DNA of 64,000 bases from NCBI GenBank assembly GCA_028583685.1, contig JAMXIF010001183.1, positions 11,151,873 through 11,215,872 on the forward strand, given 5' to 3'. Source of the stretch: Petaurus breviceps papuanus (lineage: Eukaryota > Chordata > Mammalia > Diprotodontia > Petauridae). Every line of letters starts with the position of its first letter. Position 1 is the stretch's first letter. The notes below the pieces were generated by a model, which saw nothing but the letters and a program-made list of their open reading frames with translations, did no database searches and had not been told where the DNA came from. Below, piece by piece: positions 1 through 12,310 of the stretch. Both the position numbers and the translations under genes were made by a program.

Positions 1-429
1 GACCTTTAAATTCTTAGGGACACAAAGTCTTCTTTTCATTAGGTTAAATATTCCTAGTTCCTTTGACTAAACCCTATATGACATGGTCTCATGGTCTTTA
101 GTCTCTCAATTGTCTTAGGTTACCCTCTTCTAGATATAAACTCTAGTTCTGTATTTTCTAAAATGTGATGCCACCAGGGCAGAGCATAACAGTACTTTCA
201 CCTTCCTAGTCCTAGACACGATGCAGCCAAAGACTGATTGCATTAACTTTACTGGTTGTCATATAAAACTGTTGACTCATATTAGGCTTCAAGTTCCATA
301 AAACTCCAGATATTTTTTTAAAGATACGAGCTACTGACTGTTCTTGCCTCCATTATCTTGTATTTGTGCAGCTAAGTTTTTGAATCCCTCTCCAATGTGT
401 ATGTAACATGTGCACACCTTCGTGAGCAC

Positions 430-560
430 ATGTTGTCTTCTCTATTTTAATATAACATCCTTTAGAACAGGGACTACTCTTGCTTCTTCTTTGGATCTCT
501 AGTGCTTGGCACAATGCCTGACACAGTACATGTTTAGTACATTAAAAAAAATTTGTTGAT
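430..560 (+). repeat. L2 LINE 3' end
   Basis: The text runs 'acagggactactc...agtgcttggcacaatgcctgacacagtac', the classic L2 3' UTR ending, followed by 'ttgttgattgagcc'. Confidence 0.6.
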
Positions 561-842
561 TGAGCCATTCATTTTTAAAAATTTGAATAGATCTGGTTTG
601 CTATTTTAAACTTGTTGAGTTTTTTTGGATACTGTCCAATATGTTAGTTATGCCTCCCTACTTCATGTCAATAGCAAATTTAATGGTCTACATCTTCGTA
701 CAAGTCATGATAAAAACATTCAAAGAACAGGACCATGGACAGATCCCCAGACTATCACTAGAAACCTGCTTTGAAGTTGACACCAAGCCATTAATCACAA
801 CTGTTTGGGTTTATTCAACCAACCAGTTCTAAATCCAGCTAA

Positions 843-1300
843 CTATACTATCATTGTGCACCCACATCCCTCAATCCTTTCCATGAGGTTATCATGAAAA
901 AATCTGTCAAAGGCTTTGCCAAAATCCTGGCAAACTATATCTATTATATGTTCCTGCTCTTCCAGTTTAATAACTTTCTCAGGAAAGCACATGGAGATAG
1001 TCTGGTTCTTGATTAATCCTCTTAGAAACAATTGGTTTTCTTCCCAAATGCTCATAATTCATCTTTTTGATAATTTGATAATTTTTTTAGAATAATTTTG
1101 TCCATCTCACCAGTTTAAAGTCCTTCCCCTTTTAAAAAAAAGGAATATCTGCCCATTTCTAGTCTTTTGGAGCCTCTAATTTTCACCATGATTTTTCAGT
1201 GATCATCAACATAGATTCATATATAACTTGCCCTAGTTTTTTTCAGTACCTTGGAATCTATATCACACAGGACTGGTAGTTTGAACTCATTGCTCTTAGG
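843..1300 (-). mobile_element. CR1/L3-type LINE fragment with RT sequence
   Basis: The minus-strand translation at 843-1055 contains VCQDFGKAFDRFFHDNLMER. This aligns with the CR1/L3 reverse-transcriptase block IVYLDFSKAFDxxxHxxLL, preceded by the FxKVxxL helix. Sequence to about 1300 reads as the preceding RT segment (LK..., then an LExW-like stretch) in a decayed frame. It is an ancient dead LINE and too short for a finer family call. Confidence 0.7.
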
Positions 1301-1399
1301 TACTTTCATCCTTTCCTTGCTTATCCTAAGTGTTGACTCCATTGTGTTCTGCTACTACTGATGAGCTAAATAGTCCATTATCTGTTAATATGTTCCACC

Positions 1400-1571
1400 T
1401 TTTTTTTTTTTTTGCTTTTTGGAGGGGGGAGGGTAGGGAATTGGGGTTAAGTGACTTGCTCAAGGTCACACAGCTAATAAGTGTTAAGTGTCTGAGGCCA
1501 AATTTGAACTCAGGTCCTCCTGATTCCAGGGCCAGTGCTCTATTCACTGTGCCCCTTACCCTCCCCCACCA
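1400..1571 (-). mobile_element. tRNA-headed marsupial SINE, poly-A short form
   Basis: An inverted SINE: a T run, then 'ggggttaagtgacttgctc', 'cacacagctaataagtg' and 'ggtcctcctgattccagg'. It is flanked by a 10-bp direct repeat with one mismatch, atgttccacc (1390-1399) and atgctccacc (1572-1581). Confidence 0.85.
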
Positions 1572-1814
1572 ATGCTCCACCCATCTTGAATGGCAGCTTT
1601 ATCTGCTTATTAATTTCTCCCTTCACTTTCTGTTAAAAGCTCTAGATTTGCAAGTTTCCATATAAAGTAACTTTTATTGGACTTTGTTCAATCAGGTTTG
1701 AGAAATCTTGGGAAAATTCTCTGTCATATTCTAGATCAATTCCTTTGGAAAAATATCTTATATAGAGAACTGATGGACTCAAAGTGCAGACTAAATTTCT
1801 TTCTTTTTTTTTCT

Positions 1815-1965
1815 TTCAGAACATGACTAATACAGAAATTTGCTTTACATGACTTTCTATTTGCAATGGGTTTTCTATCTCTTGCCTTCTCAATGAGTGG
1901 GGGAGGGGATGGGGAAGGAGAGAATTTAGAACTGAAAATAAAATAAAACTGAACTTTAAAAATAA
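1815..1965 (+). mobile_element. marsupial L1 3' end
   Basis: It contains 'aacatgactaatacagaa', 'cttgccttctcaatgag', a G-rich run and 'gagaatttagaactgaaaat' followed by an A-rich tail. This is the usual 3' UTR order of marsupial L1. Confidence 0.65.
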
Positions 1966-2677
1966 CCTTATATTCCTATTTTTTGTCAAGTCAACAAAGA
2001 ACCACCTTGATACATCTGAGCAGCAAGTAGTCAATTTCTTCTTCTGTTGATCGCTAAGACATGACCTTTCTTCTGTCTCCTTCCTTATCACCATTCCTTA
2101 GACTATGAGAAGGTATTTATCCTGGAGAATCTAGCTCTGCCCTATGGGTAGAGCCTCAAATCATTATATTACAAAGCTTCAGAAGTCCTTTCCCCCTTTA
2201 CTCTTCTTGTGCTATATCTGCCATTCACTAGGAATTTTCAGATTACCAATACTGGCTTGGCAACTATATCTGTCAGTTCATTTAGTACCTTGAGATTCAA
2301 GCCTAGAAACTTGAATTTACTGATAGAACTCTTGTTGTGAACCTCATTTTATTGCCCATTTGCTTCACTGAACTAAATTACATTGTGATCTCATTAGGCA
2401 GCAATTATTAATAATTTTACACTCATTTCTTAATAAAAGGCTATACACTGAAGGTGGATGTTTTACCCAAGGGTATAAATGGAAACCCATTCATGCATGA
2501 TTCTTGTCCATGTCCTCCTACAAGCTCAGCACTGGGAGCCCTCCCAATGTGCTGAAGGAATGCTTTGCTTTTGCTTGACATCATAAGGATGCCACTGGAA
2601 CACATTGGTTGCATATCAGCTATCCCCTGCTGTTGCCACATGACTGGCCCCTTTTTCATATATTCCTTGGATGATAT

Positions 2678-2809
2678 ATTTTTTTTTTGCTTTTTGGAGG
2701 GCAATTGGGGTTAAGTGATTTGCCTAAGGTCACATGGGTAGTTTTTGTGTTAAGTGTCTGAGATTTGAACTCAGGTCCTCCTGACTCCAGGACTGGTGTT
2801 CTATTCACT
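2678..2809 (-). mobile_element. tRNA-headed marsupial SINE, 5'-truncated
   Basis: An inverted copy with a T run and 'ggggttaagtgatttgcc'. It lacks the last bases of the tRNA head. It is flanked by a perfect 9-bp target duplication, ggatgatat, at 2669-2677 and 2810-2818. Confidence 0.88.
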
Positions 2810-3178
2810 GGATGATATTCTTTACCCTGGTTTTCCTTCATAGTTTCTTGTTGGTAATGTCTTGCAGCCTGCTTACACCCACTTGTGCTTCCACATTGTT
2901 CTTTGAATGATACTCATTTTTAGTTCTTCAGAGTGTGTGGTTAAGCTATTCCTTAGAGACATATAGAACAGTAGAATACTGGAATTAAAAGATTGATCTT
3001 GTTTCAGGCCTAAACTTGAGTTCATTAAAAGAACTTTATAGTTTCCTAAAGCCAATTTAATCAACAGCCTGTTGCACTCCTCCTTTTTAGTTCTGGGCCC
3101 AATTCATTATTTGCAGCGTCTGTGCCTTTAGACTTCATAAGTTCATCTGGTCTTTGGTCTGGAAGAGGCTTGAGAAGC

Positions 3179-3737
3179 TGTTATGGGAATGGGAATTTAA
3201 GATCTTCCCTGCCCCTAGGCCCTTTGATAGGCTTAAGTGTACCTGGAGCCTGTGGCAGGAGGCTTGGTTTTCAGGAATGCCCACACCTTGGTGCTCTTGT
3301 GATTGGGCAGTTGGTCAAGAAGATTGTGACATTCTCTGAGCCAGGAGAAGGCTATATATACCGTGATGTGAGGCTCTATTTTGGGGCTCACTTTGAGAAG
3401 TGTTGTGTGATTTGACCAGATGAGACTCTGGGAAGCTGTCAAGCTTTGAAAACCCAGATGTTGGTGCTTCCCTCTCTGGTAACTGTGACTAGGTATGGAT
3501 GTAATGGTCAGACAGCTAGAGGCCTGTCTGCTGAAATGTTTCTCTGTCTTCTTATAACTTCTGCTTGTAACTCTTAAGTTTGGGATGCTGACATTTTCCC
3601 CTGAACTAGGCAAATGATATGTTTGATTGATTAAGGCAAGATTGTTAAACCATTTTGAGTTTCTTTCCTTTAGAAAAGTAGATCTAAGAATCTGTGTTGG
3701 CAGGCATCCTGGGGATGCTGGGGTGCTTGCTGCAACA
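3179..3737 (+). mobile_element. Solo LTR of an endogenous retrovirus (family A, copy 1)
   Basis: A 559-bp unit that starts TGTTATGGGAATG and ends GCAACA, with a 5-bp direct repeat GAAGC on both sides (3174-3178, 3738-3742). It contains a TATA-like ctatatata near 3352. A related copy lies at 31332-31864. No internal viral region adjoins it, so it is a fossil left by recombination between LTRs. The 5-bp duplication and TG...CA ends support LTR identity. The retroviral class is not decided. Confidence 0.8.
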
Positions 3738-4589
3738 GAAGCCATTTCGTTTGATTCCCTCATTTTAAAAGGCACACTAAGTACTTGAAAAAAAAACCCA
3801 ACATGAAAATAATGGCAGATTATGGTCTGACATGTGTTGAGGAAGATAAAAAGGAAGGTTTCAAAGGCAGAAATAGTAAAACTATGTTGGAAAATGTGGG
3901 TAATGAATAAGTAATGAGAGAGGACAAAGATTTACAGAAAGCACAGAAGCCCCACATCTATATACCATGAATGCTTTCTTCAAAAACAGAATAAAAAGCA
4001 TTAGATCTTAGTACTTAGGAACAGCACAGAGATGAAATTCACATTTTAGCATATGTGAAATAACTTATTATTGATGTAGGAGTTATTTCTGAATCAGCTG
4101 TGTAGAGTCAGTCCATTGATTTGTAAGAAAAATATATAGCACACAAGTAAAAGAGCTTGGTGTAATTGTTAAATTCCCATTTATTCAGAATTACAACTAG
4201 ACATTCAGAGAATCAAGACTGCTTTATAATATTCTAGGATGACTATTGATGCACATGACTGTTAGTTTGGGGGTATTGAAAAATTCTGAAATGCCTTCTA
4301 AATTATCAAAGATTAAATTAGGTTCAGTATTATTTTAATGTTAAGCTTATTTTAATTCCTAGAAAATTAGTTATCCAAACTTGGCAGCTCCCAACCAACC
4401 AAAATAAGCCTGCTGTACTGTTGTTCAACACATACTATAATTGTAACTGTTGGAGTCAATGTTTTCTGTTTTCAGTTGTAAACTTGTGAAGTTCAGAGAA
4501 CCTTAACTTGCAGTGTATAGGATCCTAATATAGTGCCATCTTCAATAATGATAATGACATGATTTCACATGTAAAATGGGCATTTGTTT

Positions 4590-4744
4590 GGGGCTGGAGG
4601 GAGAGGGAGGGAAGGAGGGAGGGAAGGAGAAAGGGATGGAGAGAAGGAGAGAAGGAAAGAATGAGAATGTGAACTTGGAGCTCAAAATAAAAAGGAGAGA
4701 AGGAAAAAAAGAGAATGAGAACTTGGAGCTCAAAATAAAAAAAA
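4590..4744 (+). mobile_element. L1 3' end with purine-rich tract
   Basis: A GGA/GAA-rich run, then two tandem copies of 'gagaatg...aacttggagctcaaaataaaa'. That phrase is the marsupial L1 3' terminus, here duplicated. Confidence 0.55.
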
Positions 4745-4752
4745 AATAATGA

Positions 4753-4945
4753 AGGCTTAGGGACGGCCAGGTGGCACAGTAAGAGCACTGGACCCGGAGT
4801 CAGGAGACCCAGGATTGGTTCCCGTCTCAGATACTTAACACCCACACAAAATAACTGGCGTGTAACCCTGTGCAAGTTACTTAACCCCAATTGCTTAAAA
4901 AAAAAAATGAATGCTAAAAATAATCAAACAAATAAAAAGGAAAAG
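4753..4945 (+). mobile_element. tRNA-headed SINE, 'acaaaataactgg' subfamily
   Basis: The head is 'ggccaggtggcacagtaaga', followed by 'cccacacaaaataactgg' and 'taaccccaattgctt', then an A-rich tail. The flanks share aataatga (4745-4752 and about 4946-4954). Confidence 0.8.
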
Positions 4946-5254
4946 AAATAATGATGATTCTTTTGGTTTTAAAAATCTTTACTGATATAAATTCTCTTTA
5001 AAATTTTAATATTATTATAATATAACATATTACTATAATGTATTATAATAATATTTTAAAACCTTCTTTTAACTTTGCTGTAGTTCTTTGCCAACTTTTT
5101 TTTGAAGCTTCCGATTATGACTCAATTGGCACACTATCAAATCTGCTTCAGGTCAGGACAGAAAGCACTGAAATTGTACCAAAGGGAACACTTAGTAAAT
5201 GAATACTAGAATGTATTGCAATACCAAAGAAAAAGTACACATTTTAAGAAGAGT

Positions 5255-5700
5255 GATAGATCCCATTTATATAGTGCTTTAGACAATGCTTTAATCACAA
5301 AAGCCACGTGACAGAGCCAGCACAAGTATCATTGATTCATTTTTTAGATTAGGAAACATCTTTTTCAGGCTCAGAAAGAGTGTTATAAAATCTATTACAA
5401 ATCTCATCTTAAGTAGAACTCAAGTACAGATCACCTATTATAGGATTTAGAGCTGGAAGGGACCTTAGATATCAGTCCTTTTATTAATGTTTGAGGAAAC
5501 TGAGTCCCAAGGAGGTTGAATGAACTTTCCAAAGCCACACACAAAGGATTATTTAACCAGAGAGGTTAAATGGCTTGTCCAAGGCTTGGGTGACCTATGT
5601 CAATTCAGCGAACCTCTTCTGGTTAATGCCACCTGGGATAGGAAGCTCAATCCTTTGACTTCATACCCAAGACTCATTTGACTACACTACCCTATCATCT
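5255..5700 (-). repeat. Two adjacent MIR/CORE-SINE copies
   Basis: The first (about 5255-5420) shows 'catttatatagtgcttta' and a weak 'gattaggaaac'. The second (about 5430-5700) shows 'tttagagctggaagggacct' and 'gaggaaactgagtccca'. Both are antisense MIR-like and old. Confidence 0.6.
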
Positions 5701-6419
5701 TATAACTCCAAGCCTACTGCTGTATTGATGTCCCCTTTCTATATGATGTGTTGAAGGAATGTGCCTTTTATATTATGCTTCTCTCATTAAACAGTCCTTG
5801 AGGTCTCAGGAAAAGGCATTTTTTTTTTTGTGGTGATAGTAGTAACTTTTTGAGGAATCTATTTGAGGAATAAATAGTAGTAACTCTTTGAGGAATCTAT
5901 TTTTCATCGCATATTTCCATCAGAGTTGACTGTCCTTCACCATTTACAACCAATATAGATGGTAGGCAGAGTATGGTATGCTGGTATGCATATGTTGGTA
6001 TGGTAAGCTGGTATGCAAAGGACAACTCTATAATATAACTATGCTTTTTTTTTAGCTAGTGCAGATTATTCTGGGACTATGACAACTTTTTTTTTTTACT
6101 CACTTCTTCCATTATTATCAGTTTTTGACTGTTTTTTTTTTAATTGAGGCCCCAGGAAACACCAAATTAGCAATGCATTAACATTCCATTTAGCAGATCT
6201 GTAGGTGCCAAAGAAATAAGTAGAAACAAAATGAACACTCTTCTGCATAATACAAATCAGTCATTGTGAGAAAGTCCAGCTTTTTTTTTTTTTTGAGGGG
6301 GTCACACAGTTCTTTAATAACACTTTGTGGCAGGGGGTACAAGAACCGTTGTCTCCATTTTATTTTGTCGTTTTTTAATTTGTTTTACTGATGAATTCTG
6401 TTTTTACAGAATAGGCACT

Positions 6420-6965
6420 TCTGAATACTTCCCTTCCCCTTCCCCCAGGAATTAAACACTTCCTTACAAAAAAAGAAAGGAAAACAATTAAGGAAAAACA
6501 ACTGATAATTGTCTAACAATGTGTACTGCCCTCCTATCCCTGCCTCTATATCAAGAGGAAGGAAGGATGTTTCATTAACTATTATCTAGGACCATTATTA
6601 ATTTTTCAATTAGTTGGTTTCCTTTTAGTGATTTCATTTACATAATTATAGTAATTTTGTATATTGCTTTTCTAATTTTGCTAATATTTTTCTGCATCTG
6701 ATTATATATATACCTTGTGTTTCCCTGAATTCGTCACCTTTACCATCTCTATTATATATTAATATATCATGCTATTATAAATATTATATCACTGTATCAT
6801 GCTTATTTAGCCATTCTCCAATTGATGGGCATCCCTGATGTTTCTAGCTCTTTGCTACAACAAAAAGTGCCACTAAGAATATTTTGATGTATGTTGGACC
6901 TTTCTTTTTATGATCTCCTTGGTGTATATACCTAGCAGTGAGATTACTGGATCAAAGAAGCTAAC
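6420..6965 (-). mobile_element. Marsupial L1 3' region, antisense
   Basis: It carries 'tagccattctccaattgatg', 'tttgctacaacaaaaagtgc' and 'agtgagattactggatcaaa', the antisense of the L1 3' end. The same block occurs in therian L1s. Confidence 0.7.
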
Positions 6966-7021
6966 TAGGCCACATAGGCTTAATGATTCAAGACATAGAT
7001 GTAGCCCTTGATCATGGAAAC

Positions 7022-7258
7022 CCAGATTTATAATAATAGCTAGCATATTTACAAAGTACTTTACATAGGTTAAGTCATTTGATCCTCACAATAACCTTGT
7101 GAAGTAGACTGTATTTTTATCCCCATTTTATAGATAAGGAAACTGAACCACAGAGAGGTCAGGTGATTTGTTAGTAAATGTCTAAGACAGGATTCTAGCT
7201 CCTGTCTTCTAGCATCCAAATCCTGGGTTCTATCCACTGAATCACCTAGCTGCCCCAC
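7022..7258 (-). repeat. MIR-family CORE-SINE
   Basis: Antisense order: 'tttacaaagtactttacat', 'tgatcctcacaataacctt', 'aaggaaactgaaccacaga', ending 'cacctagctgcccc'. Confidence 0.8.
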
Positions 7259-8019
7259 AGAACAAAGAAGTAGGTAGCACTATGATAGGGTATTATTCTT
7301 TAGTTGATTGGCTAAATATACCAGGGCTTCCTTTCTCCAGTAACTTTTTTTCTTTAATTCTTTCTTAGAGATTCCAGTTCTGCTTATCTTCAAACAAAAC
7401 AATTTGTGATAATGGTCTTTTGTACATAGCTACTTTTAACAAGTAAACTTAATGTATCTAACCAGTGACAATGAATAATAGTGTTCTGGCCTGAAAGAGG
7501 ACATCAAATAATGGGCACGCTTATCTGAGGACTAATAGTGATTTCCTAAGTGATCATAATTAGATATTACTACCTCACTCAGGCAATCAATCTTGGTCAA
7601 CCCCAAATGGATATTATTTCCTGTGGGGCCATCTCCCATTGTCCTGATCTATATCTTACCACTGGACTTAGATGGCTCTGGAGGAGAAAATGAGGCTGGT
7701 GACTTTGCATAGCTCTTTCTCACTTAAAATGAATTCACTTACAAGTCATGACATCACCTTCCTGAAGTAAAGGTCCTCTTCATGAACAAAGGATGCCCCC
7801 CCCCCAATATTACTGACAATCTACCTATATTACACATAAGCTATGAGATAACAATTGAGGTCATAGGAAAAAAAACTGGCACACAAAGCAATGCTTTCAC
7901 CTTATCATTTGCCACCTGTATTTTTAGATGTTTAATTTTGGGAGAAACTGGGATAATGTGCTAATTTAGAGATTCTAAGGATAGGGAGTAGATCTGTGAT
8001 TCAATTGCTATAGGGAATT

Positions 8020-8205
8020 CTTGGATCAGGAAAGGTCTCTCTGCAAATGCAGGCTGATACCTTCTGTCCAACTTGTGGTTTTAAAGAGTTACCTAGAACA
8101 AATAAATGATTTGTCCAGAGTCACACAGCCAGTAATCATTAGAAACAGCACTTGACTTCAGGCTCTAAGACCAGCTCACCATCCATTATGCCACTATGCC
8201 CTTCA
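8020..8205 (-). repeat. CORE-SINE, decayed
   Basis: It shows 'gatttgtccagagtcacacag' split by small gaps and 'gaccagctcaccatccattatgcc'. The left part matches the marsupial CORE-SINE tail also seen at 17440. Confidence 0.5.
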
Positions 8206-9044
8206 AAAAAGTCTAAAAAGCATCACATGTAGGTGTCGATTCTTATAAATTCTGTTTATCGTCATTAAAGTTTCATCACTTCCATTTCAACCCCTTGTGC
8301 TATATTCTTTTCTTTAAAGTCACGTTTTAAAGTCTTAACATAAAAACTATGACATAACTGTGAACATAAATTAGCCAGAACTCTTACTTTTGTTTCAATT
8401 TTTACTTTTATTATATGCCATGATGGTTTTTTGGGGGAATTTTAAAATAAATTATTTCAGCCAGCATATCATAAAGTTTTAATTTCTATTGCCCTGATGA
8501 TACATATATGGGATTAAAAATATGATACTATTACTCTATGGGATTCCCATGTTCTGAATAAGTTGCTCCCCAAAGTCTCTTGAAAGCATCCTATAATAAA
8601 ATATTTATTGTCCCTTTTCATGTCTATGACTGGCTTTGAGAGGTGTTTTGTCCCTGTCTCTGGAAGCTTCTAACAAGGATATTTTTATCTTTTAAAAACC
8701 AAACTTCTTTTCTAATTCTACTAATGTCATGTTTGTTTTTTTTTTATTAATAACACTCACTATTTCTAAATTTAGTTTCCTATTATGGTACAAATTTCAC
8801 ATTGTGGACATAATTTTCAGGTTATCTGTTGTAATCACGAAGTTATGAAACTGTTCATGTGTAACGTCTGAAATGAGTTTGATTATTTTATAATTGTATC
8901 TAGTAACTGTAGAGATGATATAATTTTTTAGTCCCCTTTGTTCTCTATTCTTTCTTTCATATATATATATATATTCTATATGTACTATATCTGTTTAAGA
9001 GTCAAGTCTTTATAGTACTCAGGTGCCAAGTATAGTTTTACTTT

Positions 9045-9185
9045 CATTCATTTGTTCAATGTGTCTGAAATACTTGTTATATGCAATATACTGTGCTAGG
9101 CATTGAGAGATACATACACAGATAAAACATGGTCTCTGACTTTACAGAACTTACACTGTAGATAAATCATGTACAGGACAAATAT
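9045..9185 (-). repeat. L2 3' end, antisense
   Basis: 'ttatatgcaatatactgtgc', 'taggcattgagagatacat' and 'acagaacttacactgtag' follow the antisense L2 3' UTR. Confidence 0.6.
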
Positions 9186-9529
9186 AAACCTTTATTTCTG
9201 TGCAGGGTAGATCCAAGAACTCTGAACTTTATTAGATCCTCCTGTTTACTTTGGGGTGAGACGGCCTTTTTCTGAGTCATATCTCATGAAATAAAACCCT
9301 CTGAGCCGTCTTTGCTTTAAATCACTATTTCCAGGCCTGATCTAGTATTAGGGGCTGTTCTTTACCAATTAGCCCAAAGCTGGCTTCTACTTAAGTATAT
9401 GACTAGTGTTAATTTATACCAGGTCAAGATATTTTGGGATCATCATATTTTAATCCCTTAGCTAAAATGAAGGTTGAAAAGGTCACCTTTGAGAAGGAAA
9501 ATGTATGCGCACGAGCACATGCGCGCACT

Positions 9530-9532
<3 letters not shown>

Positions 9533-9568
<36 letters not shown>
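9533..9568. repeat. (CA)n microsatellite
   Basis: About 18 CA units, preceded by degenerate cgca/gcac steps. Confidence 0.95.
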
Positions 9569-9570
<2 letters not shown>

Positions 9571-10234
9571 CTCTTCTGCTAATGGTGAGGGCTATGCTCA
9601 CACTGGTACTCTCTGAATGACAATTTGATTGAATTATTTAAAGGGAGCTTGTTTAACTGCAGTATTTTTGTGTTCATCAGCATATCTAACCTTTGCCTCA
9701 AATTCTCCAGGGACACTTTCAATCCCCCAGGATTATCTGCTTCAGTGATTCTAAGAAAAGATACTGATTCTCATTGGTAATTAACCAAAGTTATTAATTT
9801 TAATAAAAGCTTAGTAAAAGAGGAGGGTTTCTTCTTATTTTTAATCACACTCCTTTTCTTGTGGAAAACAAAAGGCCAAAATAAAGATGAATTTGTTACC
9901 AATTGTTGTAAATACTGATGCTTAAGTCCATCTAAGGCACCATTTGTAATTTTTTTCCTTTTTAGAACTTACACAGACATTTAGTAGAAAGGGCACTGAA
10001 TTGTGCTATTTCATGTAATCTCTTAGATTTATCAAGCGCAGACTATTCTTTGCAATAAATTTGTTACTTGTTTTCATGTGATTATTTTGTTCATTTAGCA
10101 ATCTCTCAGTCCTGTCTACAGTGTGGCTGAGTCATAGTTTATTTTTAGACCCAACTATTCCTTCATAAAAAAATTGATAGTTGTAATACTTTATGGGGAA
10201 TATTTGCTGATGAAATGAGAGGAGAAAGAAAGGA

Positions 10235-10475
10235 AACAAGCTATGTGCCAGGCACTGTGATGGGTTTTACAAACATTTCCTTTGATCCTCACAGCAATCC
10301 TTGGAAGTATATACTATTGTTATCCCCTTTATTTTGGTTGAGGAAACTGAGGCAGAGAGGTTAGGTGATCTGTCCAGAACTGCATAGCTAGTAAGTTTGT
10401 GTGATTGGATTTGAACTCAGGTCTTCCTGACTCCAGGCCCAGTGCTATTCTCTATTGCCATCTAGCTGATTCTAA
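10235..10475 (-). repeat. MIR-family CORE-SINE
   Basis: 'ctatgtgccaggcactgtga', 'gaggaaactgaggcagagag' and 'gatttgaactcaggtcttcc' in antisense order. Confidence 0.8.
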
Positions 10476-10564
10476 CAGGCCATTTGGTCCTTTTGACAAA
10501 CTAAGAAACAGCCCTGCAAAGATCAAGTGGACTGTTAGCTAGAGGTTGTAAGATCAGTCAACAG

Positions 10565-11960
10565 TTAGTTAACACACATTTATTAAGTAATGACTGTTCC
10601 AGGAACTGTGTGATGTGCAAGTTATACAAAGAAAGGCAAAATACGATCCCTGCTCTAAAGGTGCCCATGTTCTATTGGGGGAGACAACACACAAATAACG
10701 GTGTCCACACAAGATGCATATATTATAAATGGAAGGCAATCTCAGAGCAGTCAAGGGTAGGAGGTAGAGCGGCTGGGAAAGGCTTCTTGTAAAGGAAGGG
10801 ATTTATGCTTTTTGAAGGAGGCCAGGGGAGGCGGGAAGCAGAAGGAGGGAGAGAGATTTCAGGCATGATGGGTAGCCAGTGAAAAGTCATGGAGTCAAGG
10901 AAATAGAGTTATTACATTTGAGGCATAGAAAGTAGATCAGTATGGGGGATCATAGAATATGTGGAAGGGATAGTAAGGGGTAAGAAGACCGGAAGGGTAG
11001 GAAGGGATCAGGATGTAAGAGTCTTTAAATGCTGGACAGAGCATTTTATGGTATTTGAAACTGTAGGTAATAACAAGCTACTATGGTTCATTGAGTGGTG
11101 GGGGTGGGGTGACATGATCAGACCTATCCATCAGGAAAATTAGGAAAATCACTTTGGAAATCAAATGCAGGATTGATTAGAGTGGGGAAGGACTTTAGGC
11201 AGAGACAAAAAAGCTATTACAATAGTCCAAGTGTGAGGCAATGTAAACAAAGGGTGTGAATGGACAAAACATGGCTGCAGATTGGGTAAATGTAGTTGGT
11301 GTGAGAGAGAAATCAAGGATGATACTGAGGTTGTGAGCCTGGATGATGGTGGTTTCTCAATAGTAATAGGAAATTTTAGAAGAGAGAATACTTTTGGAGG
11401 AAAAACAGCAAGTTTGGTTTTGGACATGTTGATGTTGAGATACTAGGATATCAAGATGTGCAGATGGCAGTTGGTCATGAGAGACTAGGGCTCAGGGGAA
11501 AGATTAGGACTGGATATATCAGTCTGAGAAACATCCACATAGAGGTGACAAGTGAACCCATGGGAGCCAATGAAATCAGTAAGTGAGACAGTATGGAGGG
11601 AGAAGAGATGAGAGCCTAAGAGGGAACCTTTCTGGATACTCATGGTTAACAGGCATGCCATGGATGGAGATTCAGCAAAGGAAACTATGAATGAGCAGTC
11701 AGACAGGTGGAAGAGAACCAGGAGAGATCAATGTCACCAAAACCTGGAGAAGAGAGAGGGTCTTAGCAAGAGGGGAGAGGATAACAGTGTTGAATGGCAT
11801 AGAAAATAGGTCAAGAAGGATGAGAATTTAGAAAGGGACATTAAATTTGGCAATTAAGAGATCATTGGTAACTTTAGAGAGAGCATTTTCAGTTGAAAGA
11901 TGAGGTCAGAAGCCAGATTTCAGTTGCTATAGAAAGACTTAGAAATGGCCTTCTGCCAAA
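10565..11960 (-). mobile_element. L2 LINE, 1.4 kb with RT region
   Basis: Antisense L2. The 3' UTR end is at 10565-10700 ('gtgcccatgttctattgggg'). The sequence then runs back through the coding region to the RT. At about 11400 the minus strand reads MSKTKLAVFPP, matching the L2 motif NMSKTELLIFPP. Near 11830-11880 'acattaaatttggcaattaa' matches the VAKSN block. It has no long open frame and is a dead element, but it is unusually continuous for L2. Confidence 0.8.
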
Positions 11961-12124
11961 AAAAAAATCTCAATTGGCTTTTTGTAGTTCTTTAGATTCC
12001 ACTGTTAGAGGTTCATTTCTTTAGGTTAAGACTCTGTAATTTTTGGAGAGAATAGTGGAAAGAACACTGGATTAGGAATTTTGTAGAGAGGATTCTAATT
12101 CAATTCTACTACTACTAAAGACTC

Positions 12125-12310
12125 ACATGGAGAATTTGTGGTTTACAAAGTTACAGTATCTCATTTGATCCTTACAACAATTATTTTATATATGAAGATG
12201 AGAAGTAGAAAGGTTAAGTGATTTTTGCAACGTCACAGTTAACAAACAAGCTTTTGAATCCAAGTTCCATCATTCCAAATCCAGTGTGATTTTTCACTAT
12301 ATTATAGCAA
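12125..12310 (-). repeat. MIR, decayed
   Basis: 'tctcatttgatccttacaac' followed by a weak 'aaggttaagtgatttttgc'. Confidence 0.6.

Noticed and set aside
3233-3775. 180-codon minus-strand open frame
   Set aside because: It lies antisense within the solo LTR at 3179-3737. A similar antisense frame at 31504-31803 sits in the sister LTR, so both follow from the shared repeat.
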